The position numbers and the translations under genes are program-made. Below the pieces are notes generated by a model, which ran no database searches, had not been told where the DNA came from, and worked only from the letters and a program-made list of their open reading frames with translations. From Ruegeria meonggei (GTDB taxonomy: Bacteria > Pseudomonadota > Alphaproteobacteria > Rhodobacterales > Rhodobacteraceae), in the NCBI RefSeq assembly GCF_900172215.1, contig NZ_FWFP01000015.1, positions 1 to 64,000 of the forward strand: 64,000 nt of DNA, in the 5' to 3' direction. Positions 8,673 to 16,729 of the stretch are shown here, in pieces (within the stretch, counting starts at the first letter, position 1; each line of letters opens with the position of its first letter).

Positions 8673-9641
8673 TTAGACCTTAATGTTTGTTAGAACTTTC
8701 ATGACGAAGATGTTCAGTGTCAGCATGATGCCAACAAAGAAACAGGCTGGAATGAAATATTCGTGGTCCAGCACTTCGTCATAATATCCTGGGTCTTTAA
8801 CCAGGATGAAAATGAGGCAGAACAGCGGGAAGCCGGACAGGAACTTACCGGACCACTGCGCTTCGGCGGTAATTGCTTTGACGCGGCGGAACAGGCGAAA
8901 ACGCGCCCGGATCACCTGTGCCAGGCCGGCCAGAATTTCGGCCAGGTTGCCACCCGATTGCTGCTGGATACCAACGGCAACCGCCAAAAAGCGAAGGTCT
9001 TGCATATCAAGCCGTTCAGCGAGGTCCTTTAGCGCTTCACCTATGTCTCGGCCATAGGCGCATTCATCAGCGATCACACCAAACTCGGTGCCCAGCGGGT
9101 CCTGTACTTCACTTGCGACGATCTGGATGGACGACACAAACGGGTTACCCACGCGCAGCGAACGAACCATCAGTTCCACTGCGTCAGGCAGCTGCTCTTC
9201 CAGCAATCCCATCCTTTTCTTGGCCTTGTTGTTGACCCAAGCGTAGACGCCACCGACACCGATTGCGGCGGAAAGCGCCACTCTCAGGGCCATATCGGTC
9301 GCTGTACCGATACTTAGCCCCACAAATGCAAAGGCGGACACAAGGACCATAATCAGGATGAGTTGTCGCGGCGTAAAGGCGATTGCGGCCTTCTGAGCCT
9401 TGTCAGCAAGCAAGGAATAGAGCGGGATGCTCTGGGTTTTCATATGCTGCTGCATTTCCTTGCGCAGCTGTTCCAGAACCTGTTCGCGCCCGACACCTTT
9501 TTCGAGCATGTCCAGCCTTCGGTTGACGCGACTGTTCAGGCTGATGGACTTGCCGAACGCCACCAGATAAATACCTTCAACCAGACATAGAACCGCGACA
9601 AAGATCACGACGTATATGAGTGCCTCCACGGGCAGTTGCAT
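8673..9641 (-). CDS. tadB: TadB, inner-membrane platform protein of Flp pilus
   Basis: A 322-aa F-domain protein with an N-terminal membrane segment (VEALIYVVIFVAVLCLVEG, residues about 5-23), a pair of hydrophobic segments near 90-130, the signature LPDAVELMVRSLRVGNPF, and C-terminal membrane segments. It pairs with TadC to form the pilus assembly platform. The gene starts 11 bases after the stop of the TadA/CpaF ATPase gene. Length and order (cpaF-tadB-tadC) are those of standard tad loci. Confidence 0.92.
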   Translation of the reverse strand: MQLPVEALIYVVIFVAVLCLVEGIYLVAFGKSISLNSRVNRRLDMLEKGVGREQVLEQLRKEMQQHMKTQSIPLYSLLADKAQKAAIAFTPRQLILIMVLVSAFAFVGLSIGTATDMALRVALSAAIGVGGVYAWVNNKAKKRMGLLEEQLPDAVELMVRSLRVGNPFVSSIQIVASEVQDPLGTEFGVIADECAYGRDIGEALKDLAERLDMQDLRFLAVAVGIQQQSGGNLAEILAGLAQVIRARFRLFRRVKAITAEAQWSGKFLSGFPLFCLIFILVKDPGYYDEVLDHEYFIPACFFVGIMLTLNIFVMKVLTNIKV

Positions 9642-9652
9642 ATCAGGATCTC

Positions 9653-11104
9653 CTACACTGTCGTTGGTTCATAGATGGAAGCGGGCAGATCAAAGCCCCA
9701 CAGACGGAAGCGTTCCGAATAATGGCTGCGGACGCCGGTGGCCGTGAAATGGCCGATGATTTTATTATCCGGTGTTAGGCCAACGCGTTGGAAACGAAAG
9801 ATTTCCTGCATTGATATCACATCGCCTTCCATACCGGTGATTTCCGTGATTGAGGTCATCCGGCGTGAACCATCCTGCAGGCGGCTGGCCTGTACGATCA
9901 GGTTCACAGCGCTTGAAATCTGGCTGCGAACCGCCTTGATCGGCATTTCAATCCCGGCCATGGCGATCATGTTTTCCAGACGCGAAATACCATCCCGGGC
10001 CGAGTTGGCGTGGATTGTGGTCATCGATCCATCGTGGCCGGTATTCATGGCCTGCAGCATGTCGATCACCTCGGCGCCCCGTGTCTCACCCACGATGATG
10101 CGGTCAGGACGCATACGCAGCGCGTTTTTCAGACAGTCGCGCGGGCTGACCTCACCTTTGCCTTCGACGTTGGGCGGGCGGCTTTCCATCCGGCCTACAT
10201 GGGTCTGCTGCAGCTGAAGTTCCGCTGTATCCTCGATGGTCAGAATGCGTTCGGCGTCGTCGATAAAGCTGGACAGCGCGTTCAGCGTTGTTGTTTTACC
10301 GGAACCGGTACCGCCTGAAACGATGATGTTCAGGCGGGTCGACACCGCAGCTTGCAGGTAGGCGGCCATTTCTTCAGTGAAGGCGCCAAAATTCACAAGA
10401 TCGTCGATGCCCAGCTTGTCTTTCTTAAACTTACGAATGGACACCAGCGATCCATCGACCGCAATCGGGGGCACCATTGCGTTAAAACGCGAACCATCAG
10501 CCAGACGGGCGTCAACGTAAGGGTTGGATTCATCAACGCGACGACCCACGGCGGATACGATCTTGTCGATGATCCGCATCAGGTGCTTTTCGTCCTTGAA
10601 AGTGATTTCGCTGATTTCCAGCTTACCATCCCGTTCCACGAAAATCTGTTGCGGACCGTTCACCAGAATATCGTTGACTGTATCGTCCTGCAGCAAGGTC
10701 TCAAGCGGACCCAGCCCGGTTACTTCGTCATAGAGTTCTTTGTTCAGTTGCGAGCGATCCTCGCGGTTCAGAACAATATTGCGGGTCTCAAGGATTTCGC
10801 TGGCAATTGCGCTGATTTCTGCGCGCAATTCGGATTCGCCGGCCTTTTCTAGCGCTGCGAGGTTCAGGTTTTCAAGCAACTCCCGGTGCAGTTCGATTTT
10901 GATCTCGCCCAGCCGTTCCTTGCGTTTCCGATCACGGTCATTGCCGACTGGTTCTGCTGACTTCTTCTGAGAGGGTCGTCGGGCGACCGCATTTGCGCCA
11001 GACACCGGATCCGCCGCAGGTTTTGGCGCAGGTGACTTGGTCTGGGCCTCTGCAGGTGTCTGAACCGGCTGCCCCTCGGGCTGTTTTTTATATCTAGAAA
11101 ACAA
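9653..11104 (-). CDS. cpaF: CpaF/TadA, secretion ATPase of Flp pilus
   Basis: A 483-aa hexameric secretion ATPase of the GspE/VirB11 superfamily. Walker A is [12 protein letters not shown] (about residues 263-274), the Walker B/His region reads [16 protein letters not shown], and the Asp box is near [13 protein letters not shown]. The N-terminal 70 residues are Pro/Ala/Lys-rich and probably flexible. It powers extension (and possibly retraction) of the Flp pilus from the cytoplasmic face of the TadB/TadC platform. It starts 24 bases after the cpaE stop, in the same transcription unit. Confidence 0.95.
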   Translation of the reverse strand: MFSRYKKQPEGQPVQTPAEAQTKSPAPKPAADPVSGANAVARRPSQKKSAEPVGNDRDRKRKERLGEIKIELHRELLENLNLAALEKAGESELRAEISAIASEILETRNIVLNREDRSQLNKELYDEVTGLGPLETLLQDDTVNDILVNGPQQIFVERDGKLEISEITFKDEKHLMRIIDKIVSAVGRRVDESNPYVDARLADGSRFNAMVPPIAVDGSLVSIRKFKKDKLGIDDLVNFGAFTEEMAAYLQAAVSTRLNIIVSGGTGSGKTTTLNALSSFIDDAERILTIEDTAELQLQQTHVGRMESRPPNVEGKGEVSPRDCLKNALRMRPDRIIVGETRGAEVIDMLQAMNTGHDGSMTTIHANSARDGISRLENMIAMAGIEMPIKAVRSQISSAVNLIVQASRLQDGSRRMTSITEITGMEGDVISMQEIFRFQRVGLTPDNKIIGHFTATGVRSHYSERFRLWGFDLPASIYEPTTV

Positions 11105-11128
11105 GGCGGTTCTCCCTTTGGGGCTGGT

Positions 11129-12361
11129 TTACGCGGCTTCGGCGTCGCTGCTGCCAAGGCTGTGAAGCGATTTGGCCAATTTGGCGATTTCCCGGCGCAG
11201 CGGGTTTTTGGCAGCCGCGTTTGCCAGCGGCAGACCGTGATCACCGCTTTGCATGACCGGCTTGCCGCCGTCGGGAAGTTGCAGGTCGATTGAAATGCCC
11301 AGGCTTTCGCCCATGCGTTTTACCCGGCCTTTGCCATTCAGATCAGTGAACTTCGGCGCGCGATTCAGGGCGAAGCGCAGTTTGTTGAAAGGCAATTCTT
11401 CTGCCTGCAGGGCACGTTTTAGGCGCAGAGCGTTCTGCGCTGACCGCATATCCAACTCGATCATGGCGAAATACACATGCGCGGCTTGCAGGACAGTTTC
11501 CGACCAATGAACCAGTGTCGACGGCATGTCCACGATCACATAGTCAAAGTGTTTGCGCGCGGTGTTGATCACACGATCGATATCTTCCGGGGTGATCAAG
11601 TCCAGCGGAACCATGTCCGATGGTGCCGTCAGGACCTGCAGTTTTTCTTCATATGTCTGAAGTGCTTGCGCGAAAACTTCGTCATCCATCGCTGCGGTAT
11701 CCGACAGCATTTCAAAGACGGTTTCGCGGCGCGGAAGGTCCAAATAGGTCGAGACGGTTCCGAATTGCAGATCAAGGTCGATCAGACAAACTGTAGGCGC
11801 TTCTTTCGGGGATACCGTTGCAAGCTCCCAGGCCAGGTTCACCGCCATAGTGGTGGATCCAACGCCACCAGCGAGGCCGTGGACGACAAAAAGGGCGCCT
11901 TCCTTTGATTCGCCGGTTGCCAGAGGCGCTGCGGCTTGTGAAACGGCAACCGGATCGGGCTTGTTCATCCGTTCGATTGCTTCCTGCAGCTCTCCTTCGG
12001 GAAGAGGGTAGGGCACAAATTCATCAGCACCCTTGCGCAGCAACTGATGTAGTGCAGCCGGCGTTACATCTTCGGCGATCAGGACGATCTTAACGTTCTT
12101 TTCTTTGGCTCGGGTGATGATCTCACCCATCATGGTAAGATTGTCTTCGTCCTCACCATCGATCGCAAGTGCAACAAATTGCAGAGAATCTGCGTCAGGT
12201 TGACTGAAAAAGGCCAGGGCTTCGGCAAATCCGAGGTCGCCCCACCGCTCACCCAGGGCGGCTTCCATATCTTCGATCAGCAGATCGAAATTCTGTACGT
12301 CACGACTGATCGTGCAGGCCAGAATGGCAGTATTTTCGTCTTGTGGCGTAGCGCTGGTCAT
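11129..12361 (-). CDS. cpaE: CpaE/TadZ, pilus localisation ATPase (ParA/MinD superfamily)
   Basis: A 410-aa protein from the ATG at 12361, which is preceded by GAGGA and begins MTSATPQDE; an upstream extension in frame is possible but lacks protein-like sequence. Residues about 10-130 form an atypical receiver-like domain and the rest is a ParA/MinD-type ATPase domain with VCLIDLDLQFGTVSTYLDL. The deviant Walker A reads GLAGGVGSTTMAV: the usual Lys before the Thr pair is Ser and there is no signature Lys at the start. TadZ proteins place the pilus machinery at a cell pole. The gene lies between the OmpA-like gene and cpaF. The leader upstream contains unusual repeats and a hairpin (listed separately). 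Confidence 0.9.
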   Translation of the reverse strand: MTSATPQDENTAILACTISRDVQNFDLLIEDMEAALGERWGDLGFAEALAFFSQPDADSLQFVALAIDGEDEDNLTMMGEIITRAKEKNVKIVLIAEDVTPAALHQLLRKGADEFVPYPLPEGELQEAIERMNKPDPVAVSQAAAPLATGESKEGALFVVHGLAGGVGSTTMAVNLAWELATVSPKEAPTVCLIDLDLQFGTVSTYLDLPRRETVFEMLSDTAAMDDEVFAQALQTYEEKLQVLTAPSDMVPLDLITPEDIDRVINTARKHFDYVIVDMPSTLVHWSETVLQAAHVYFAMIELDMRSAQNALRLKRALQAEELPFNKLRFALNRAPKFTDLNGKGRVKRMGESLGISIDLQLPDGGKPVMQSGDHGLPLANAAAKNPLRREIAKLAKSLHSLGSSDAEAA

Positions 12362-12446
12362 TAACACAATCCTCGTCGTCAGAGCCGTCAAACACAGTGA
12401 GCCGGCATGGCTCGATCTGGTTTGCTTTTGCCCCGTTGCGGCCAAT

Positions 12447-12523
12447 TTTGGGCGCAGGTCACCTAATTGTTGAAAATGTGGCTTGGAACTTAGGCAAGAT
12501 TTGGGCGCAAAAGAACCAATTGT
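12447..12523 (-). promoter_or_regulatory. Tandem bipartite direct repeat upstream of cpaE
   Basis: Read on the plus strand, TTTGGGCGCA-N8-AATTGT occurs at 12447-12470 and again at 12500-12523. Both halves are identical in the two copies, the inner spacing is identical, and the copies are 53 bp apart, close to five turns of B-DNA. This suggests two sites for one DNA-binding protein on the same face of the helix, about 90-160 bp before the cpaE start. No known regulator is assigned. Confidence 0.45.
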
Positions 12524-12528
12524 AGGGA

Positions 12529-12551
12529 ATTGGGCGACGATGTCGCCCAAT
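12529..12551 (-). other. Hairpin between the OmpA-like gene and cpaE
   Basis: A 10-bp perfect stem (ATTGGGCGAC with GTCGCCCAAT) and a 3-base loop, starting 6 bases after the OmpA-like stop codon. There is no U-tract after it on the minus strand, so it is more likely an mRNA processing or stability element, or an inefficient terminator, than a full terminator. Confidence 0.5.
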
Positions 12552-12557
12552 CACAGT

Positions 12558-13190
12558 TTATTGTTGTTTTGAAGTGTCGCCAATCGCAGTCTGGCGACGC
12601 AGTTGGCTCTCGTACTGAGCACTGCCCACATATTCGCGATACACGATCAGAGCGTATTTACCATCCAACACCAGAGGATTGCGGTCATCAAAGCCCGATA
12701 CTTCCGTCACAGTCCGACGATTACGACGATCCCGGTTCGGGGTGTCGATCAGCGGGCGCGATTTGCCAAAGGATACAGCAGCTTCCAGCCGTGAGCGTGA
12801 GATGCCCTGCCGGGTCAGGAAGGCCACGGCTGCGTTGGCTCGCCTCTGACCCAGACTTTTGTTGTAAGCTGTTGATCCAACAGCATCCGTATGTCCGTAG
12901 ACGCGGAACCGTGCCTCGGGGAACTGTTTTATCCACGCCGCCTGGCGCAACAGAACCCGTTGCGCCGTTTCGTCCAACTGTGCGCTGTTGAAGGCAAAGT
13001 TGATCTGTGTCGGAACTTCGGCTGCGAATCGCTGCCCCAGGATCTGGGCATAGGTCAATTCACCATTCATGACCTGGATGTTGTTCAGCGTTGCGTTGCC
13101 AAAGGCCCCCTGGTCTGCTTCGTATCCGGCCTCACGCGTACATGCGGCGACAGCGACCGAAAGACCCAGTGTGATTATCCACTTCTGCAT
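12558..13190 (-). CDS. OmpA-family lipoprotein of the tad locus
   Basis: A 210-aa protein from the ATG at 13190 (preceded by AGGATAGGA). The N-terminus is a lipoprotein signal with lipobox VAAC. Residues about 90-180 form an OmpA-like peptidoglycan-binding domain, with INFAFNSAQLD and RVYGHTDAVGSTAYNKSLGQRR. It should be anchored in the outer membrane and bind peptidoglycan. It occupies the position between the secretin cpaC and cpaE where other tad loci carry cpaD/rcpB, and may do the same job of stabilising the secretin; that role is inferred from position. A longer frame to 13304 exists but the extra residues do not resemble a signal peptide. Confidence 0.85.
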   Translation of the reverse strand: MQKWIITLGLSVAVAACTREAGYEADQGAFGNATLNNIQVMNGELTYAQILGQRFAAEVPTQINFAFNSAQLDETAQRVLLRQAAWIKQFPEARFRVYGHTDAVGSTAYNKSLGQRRANAAVAFLTRQGISRSRLEAAVSFGKSRPLIDTPNRDRRNRRTVTEVSGFDDRNPLVLDGKYALIVYREYVGSAQYESQLRRQTAIGDTSKQQ

Positions 13191-13206
13191 TGGTCCTATC
13201 CTCCTA

Positions 13207-14613
13207 TCAATCCAGGACGTAGCCGTAAGAGCTACCGAAATCCTGTTTTGCGACCTCAGACGCGGCACCAGCACCTGCTCGTGTCGTCCGTGCGGTTTTG
13301 CCATTCAAGAAAAGATCAAACTCGCTGGGCGGTTTTACGCGATCCGTTGGCAATGCCAGAGCTTCACCGCGTGTCGGTGATACCAGATGCGCTGTGATGA
13401 TGATCACCAGTTCGCTTTGCTGGCGCTGGTATTCAGCACTGCGGAACAGGGCGCCCAGTACCGGAACATCACCGATCCAAGGGATCTGGCTGTTCAAGTC
13501 GCTGAAGTCATCTTGAATCAGACCCGCAATCGCAAAGCTTTCACCATCGCGAAGTTCAATAGTTGTGCTGGTTTGACGCGTGATGAAACTGGGGACGTTG
13601 TCACCCTGAATAGTAAAGTCAGAACTGTTGTCGATGGCCGATACAGCCGCCGCCAGTTCAAGGTTGATCAAATCGCCATCCACAACACGCGGTATAAAGT
13701 CGATTTCAACACCGAAGGCTTTGTATTCAATGGCAATTACGCCATCATCCTGCGGCACTGGGATAGGAACTTCGCCGCCTGCAAGGAACGTAGCTTCCTG
13801 GCCGGAAAGGGCGGACAGGTTGGGCTCTGCCAGACTGCGTGCAAGACCCTTCGATTCCAGTGCTTCCAACAACAGACGGACTTGAGTGGATCCGGCGCCA
13901 AAACCAAACAGGATTGCACCGGTGTTTGTTTGGACGGCGGGAATATTGTTATTCAAGGCATTTGCCAGAGCACCCGCGTTATTCAAGGTGTTCAAACCAC
14001 CGGTTACGTCGCCGCCAGCAAAGCCGAGCGATGCAGTCAGGCTTTTGGCCACAGACCGGTTCATCTCTGCAAAGCGGACTTTCAGCATAACTTGCTGAAC
14101 CCCGCCGACCGACATCAGGTTGGAAACACGTTCAGGTGCGTACCGTTCCGCGAGTTCCAGCGCCCGCGCCAGCTTGGCAGCGCTTGAAATGGTGCCCGAA
14201 AGCACGATGCCGTCATTGGCAGTACGCACTTCAATAGGCTCGCCCGGCAGAATCTGCCGCAGCCTTTCTTTAAACTCGGACACATCCGGTGAAACACGGA
14301 CCCGAACGTTTGCAAGCAAGTTACCCGCGCCGTCGAAAAGGGTCAGTGTGGTCAGGCCAGGAGCCTTACCCAACACATAGATCGTGCGATCCGAGAGCGA
14401 CGAAATGTCAGCGATGCCGGCATTGGCAATGCTGAGTTCCGCGAACGGCTCTTCACTTTCTACTACAATTGCGCGGTTCATTGGAACATCCAGCGTTTCC
14501 GCTGTGCCATTCTTCACCACGCGAAGAGTTTCAGCCCAGGCCGTGCTTCCGACCGGACCAACTACAAGCGCTAACCCAACAAGGGTTGCGCCAATCCAGG
14601 AACGTATTTTCAT
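13207..14613 (-). CDS. cpaC: CpaC/RcpA, outer-membrane secretin of Flp pilus
   Basis: A 468-aa protein from the ATG at 14613, preceded by GGAGAGG. It has a signal peptide ending near GSTAWA|ET. The N-terminal part (about 25-110) matches the pilus secretin N-domain and is followed by a BON-like region. The C-terminal secretin domain holds ARSLAEPNLSALSGQEATFL and the VPVLGALFRS segment typical of the family. It forms the outer-membrane channel for the Flp pilus. A GTG seven codons upstream is a less likely start. The gene is 194 bases from cpaB, an unusually wide gap inside this locus that holds a strong hairpin. Confidence 0.93.
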   Translation of the reverse strand: MKIRSWIGATLVGLALVVGPVGSTAWAETLRVVKNGTAETLDVPMNRAIVVESEEPFAELSIANAGIADISSLSDRTIYVLGKAPGLTTLTLFDGAGNLLANVRVRVSPDVSEFKERLRQILPGEPIEVRTANDGIVLSGTISSAAKLARALELAERYAPERVSNLMSVGGVQQVMLKVRFAEMNRSVAKSLTASLGFAGGDVTGGLNTLNNAGALANALNNNIPAVQTNTGAILFGFGAGSTQVRLLLEALESKGLARSLAEPNLSALSGQEATFLAGGEVPIPVPQDDGVIAIEYKAFGVEIDFIPRVVDGDLINLELAAAVSAIDNSSDFTIQGDNVPSFITRQTSTTIELRDGESFAIAGLIQDDFSDLNSQIPWIGDVPVLGALFRSAEYQRQQSELVIIITAHLVSPTRGEALALPTDRVKPPSEFDLFLNGKTARTTRAGAGAASEVAKQDFGSSYGYVLD

Positions 14614-14753
14614 GTGACCTGCCTCTCCGATCACGCCTCGTTTATGCGGCTTTTTGCCTTATGTGCGATAACACTGCGCGAATTACGATTTTATTGCAAT
14701 AATCAATGGTTTCCGGAATTTTCCTTATGTGGACAATTCGCAACATGCGAACA

Positions 14754-14786
14754 GACAGGGGCCGTGCGATCCGCACGGCCCCTGTC
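14754..14786 (-). other. 15-bp perfect inverted repeat in the cpaB-cpaC gap
   Basis: Arms GACAGGGGCCGTGCG (14754-14768) and CGCACGGCCCCTGTC (14772-14786) pair perfectly around a 3-base loop, about 20 bases after the cpaB stop. On the minus strand the next bases are TGTTCGC, not a U-tract. The stem is very stable and could terminate partially, block 3' exonucleases, or mark the end of a first pilin-cpaB transcript. Confidence 0.7.
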
Positions 14787-14807
14787 ATGTAACGCACTGA
14801 TTTGTCG

Positions 14808-15689
14808 TTAATTTGTGCAGGCTGTTTTTATTCCTGTGTCGACGATTTCGCCGCCCTTGCGTGCTTTCACTGTGCACACCTGTTCCTTTGCCTTGACCGG
14901 AACAGGAACTGCTTCCTTGATCCCTAACAGTTTTCGCTGGTCTACTTCGACCGCGCTGGCGACAGTGTCATCCTGTACGCCCACCAAAGCCAACGATAGG
15001 CGACCGGTGTTTTGCGCCTGCGCGAGCGCCGCAATCTGTTCAGGTGATGCAGCGACTGTGACCGTTCGTGCGATCGTAGCACCAGCCAAATCACTCCCCG
15101 CAGTCTGATCCACCGCGACCAATTCAACATTGGTCTGGATCAGGCGGGTGATCTCACTGTTATTGCCTTCAACGACGCCTCGCAAAGATCCGGTCCAATA
15201 AACATCGACGCTATCCCCAGGGCGAAGAAAGCCCGAAACACCTGATGCTACATCGACACTGATTGCAAAGGCGCGCTTACCTTTTTTAATGCGCGAGGTC
15301 AGGCCGACGGCTTCACCAGGATTGGTGACTTTTACAGCCATCAAGGCTTCGTCTTTTTCCATGGCCCTCAGGACATATCTGTCACCCTTGGCATTTTCTG
15401 GAAACAAAACTGCCATGTCCAGGAATGTGTCTTCGGGAATCGCATCCTCGGGCCAGTTCACTATCCTCACGTCTTCGTTGGTTATGCGCTCACCATATTT
15501 CATGGCCCGGGTCGACACGATGACTTCGACGGTTGCAATTGAACTCGCATTCGCCAACGCATCTTGGGCCGCTTGCCGTTCTTTGGCAAGTTGGGCTTGA
15601 TACTGTGAGATGTAATCGCGGGCCATATAGACGGCACCGCCAGCCAAGGCCACTCCGACAATCAGGACAAGTCCAAATACTGCACGCAT
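14808..15689 (-). CDS. cpaB: CpaB/RcpC, Flp pilus assembly protein
   Basis: A 293-aa protein. One N-terminal membrane segment (residues about 4-24) is followed by a SAF-like domain, seen in STRAMKYGERITNEDVRIVNWP, and a C-terminal RcpC region (VDVYWTGSLRG and TVAASPEQIAALAQAQ). CpaB proteins act in the periplasm, where they are thought to connect the inner-membrane platform with the secretin and may bind pilin or glycan. An AGGGGA Shine-Dalgarno sequence precedes the ATG. It is 158 bases downstream of the second pilin-like gene. Confidence 0.92.
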   Translation of the reverse strand: MRAVFGLVLIVGVALAGGAVYMARDYISQYQAQLAKERQAAQDALANASSIATVEVIVSTRAMKYGERITNEDVRIVNWPEDAIPEDTFLDMAVLFPENAKGDRYVLRAMEKDEALMAVKVTNPGEAVGLTSRIKKGKRAFAISVDVASGVSGFLRPGDSVDVYWTGSLRGVVEGNNSEITRLIQTNVELVAVDQTAGSDLAGATIARTVTVAASPEQIAALAQAQNTGRLSLALVGVQDDTVASAVEVDQRKLLGIKEAVPVPVKAKEQVCTVKARKGGEIVDTGIKTACTN

Positions 15690-15847
15690 TCGCGTCCCCT
15701 CTTCTTATACTACTGTGGTTCACTTGCCGTAACGGATACGACTTAGACAGCCCCTTTGGTATGGAGGAATTGTGTCGAAAAGGGGGACAATCTACAATTT
15801 TTTTTAAGTCCGTGCCAACGGAGACACCTCAACGGTATTGGCAGGGA

Positions 15848-16048
15848 CTATGGTGTTATACCCAAATTGAGGTCGGCAATGCTCACACCGGACAATGCGT
15901 TGCCGGTTTCGGAGTCCACGTGTTGAATCGGGTCGGCGAAGTTCAACATGACAATTATGCCGAAGCCAATGACAAGCGATGTGAGCACTACCCAATCGAC
16001 AGTTACGGCACCGTCTTCCCTTGATATGAAGTCTTGAAATTTTCTCAT
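15848..16048 (-). CDS. Second Flp-type pilin-like protein
   Basis: A 66-aa protein with a short basic leader, the cleavage region EDGAVTVDWVVLT and a hydrophobic stretch SLVIGFGIIVML. That block is shared almost exactly with the neighbouring Flp pilin, so both should be cut by the same prepilin peptidase after the Gly. It lacks the Ser/Thr-rich tail of the main pilin and is shorter. It may be a minor pilin or a duplicated, diverging pilin. AGGAAA lies 8 bases before the ATG. It lies just after the pilin's terminator, so it depends on read-through or its own promoter. Confidence 0.8.
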   Translation of the reverse strand: MRKFQDFISREDGAVTVDWVVLTSLVIGFGIIVMLNFADPIQHVDSETGNALSGVSIADLNLGITP

Positions 16049-16070
16049 CGCGGGTTTCCTGGGAAAAAAA

Positions 16071-16110
16071 GGAAAAAAAAGGGGGTCGCGTTCTTATGAT
16101 CGCGGCCCCC
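16071..16110 (-). terminator. Intrinsic terminator after the Flp pilin gene
   Basis: On the minus strand a GC-rich stem (GGGGGCCGCG pairing with CGCGACCCCC, one G-U pair) closes a 10-base loop and is followed by TTTTTTTTCC. It lies 23 bases after the flp stop and should end most pilin transcripts, leaving a smaller amount for the downstream genes: the usual way to give high pilin and low machinery levels. Confidence 0.85.
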
Positions 16111-16132
16111 TTCAGAAATCTATCAGAGCTTA

Positions 16133-16375
16133 TTAGCCGCCCGTAGTAGAAGTAGTGGAAGAAGAACTGCTGCCGCCGCCAACGGACACGTCAGGCGCAG
16201 TTACAGTCACACCCGACAGAGCGGTGTCGACTTTACCGGCCAGGGCGTCAGTACCACTGCCAACCTGAGTGTAGGCAACGGCGGCCAGGCCAACTACGGC
16301 TGCGGTCAGAACGACCCAGTCAACTGTTACGGCGCCGTCTTCGTCTTTGCGGAAGTTCTTGATAAATTTGATCAT
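16133..16375 (-). CDS. flp: Flp pilin (type IVb pilin)
   Basis: An 80-aa prepilin. The basic leader MIKFIKNFRKDEDG ends in Gly; the mature protein would start AVTVDWVVLTAAVVGLAAVA. Position +5 is Asp and +6 is Trp, where the classical Flp motif has Glu and Tyr. The tail after about residue 66 is Gly/Ser/Thr-rich and could be exposed or modified. The gene has a very strong Shine-Dalgarno sequence (TTTAGGAGGG, 7-8 bases before ATG) and is the first gene of the tad block, fitting its role as the abundant pilus subunit. The C-terminal low-complexity tail is unusual and could be a surface-exposed segment. Confidence 0.93.
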   Translation of the reverse strand: MIKFIKNFRKDEDGAVTVDWVVLTAAVVGLAAVAYTQVGSGTDALAGKVDTALSGVTVTAPDVSVGGGSSSSSTTSTTGG

Positions 16376-16729
16376 GTTGTGTCCCTCCTAAAGGATCTAA
16401 AAGTCTGTTAAACCTCGGCGTCTTCCAGAGCTTCGTCTCTCAGTCCGCTCCCGATCGTCTCGGTATGGCATTATGTTTGACGGGTAGGCGTGGCAGGAAT
16501 TGGGCCAAACACCATTTTTTTCCGCCACAACTTAACTATTTGGTAGTTTTTCTCGTAATAAGCTGAAATTAAACGATAAAAAGTTGGGCGTGAATGATGT
16601 CGCAGTGTGCCGGCGATGCAAAATTGCGCCAAATGAGGCAAAATCGCCCCAATTCGCTGTGTTTTTCTAGCCTTATGACAGGATTCAAGGTTCAAACTGC
16701 CGAAAAGATAAAACTAAGAGGCAGGCAAT
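16376..16729 (+). promoter_or_regulatory. Divergent intergenic region between flp and the lytic transglycosylase (354 bp)
   Basis: This is the longest non-coding stretch in the window. It must hold the flp promoter (minus strand) and the promoter of the transglycosylase (plus strand). Bases 16510-16590 are clearly A+T-rich compared with the surroundings. TTGCGCCAAAT at 16624 partly resembles the motif repeated before cpaE. No convincing full operator or open reading frame was found. Confidence 0.6.

Noticed and set aside
12362-12550. N-terminal extension of CpaE (63 codons)
   Set aside because: It covers the hairpin and repeats, has no CpaE similarity, and a good Shine-Dalgarno sequence precedes the ATG at 12361.
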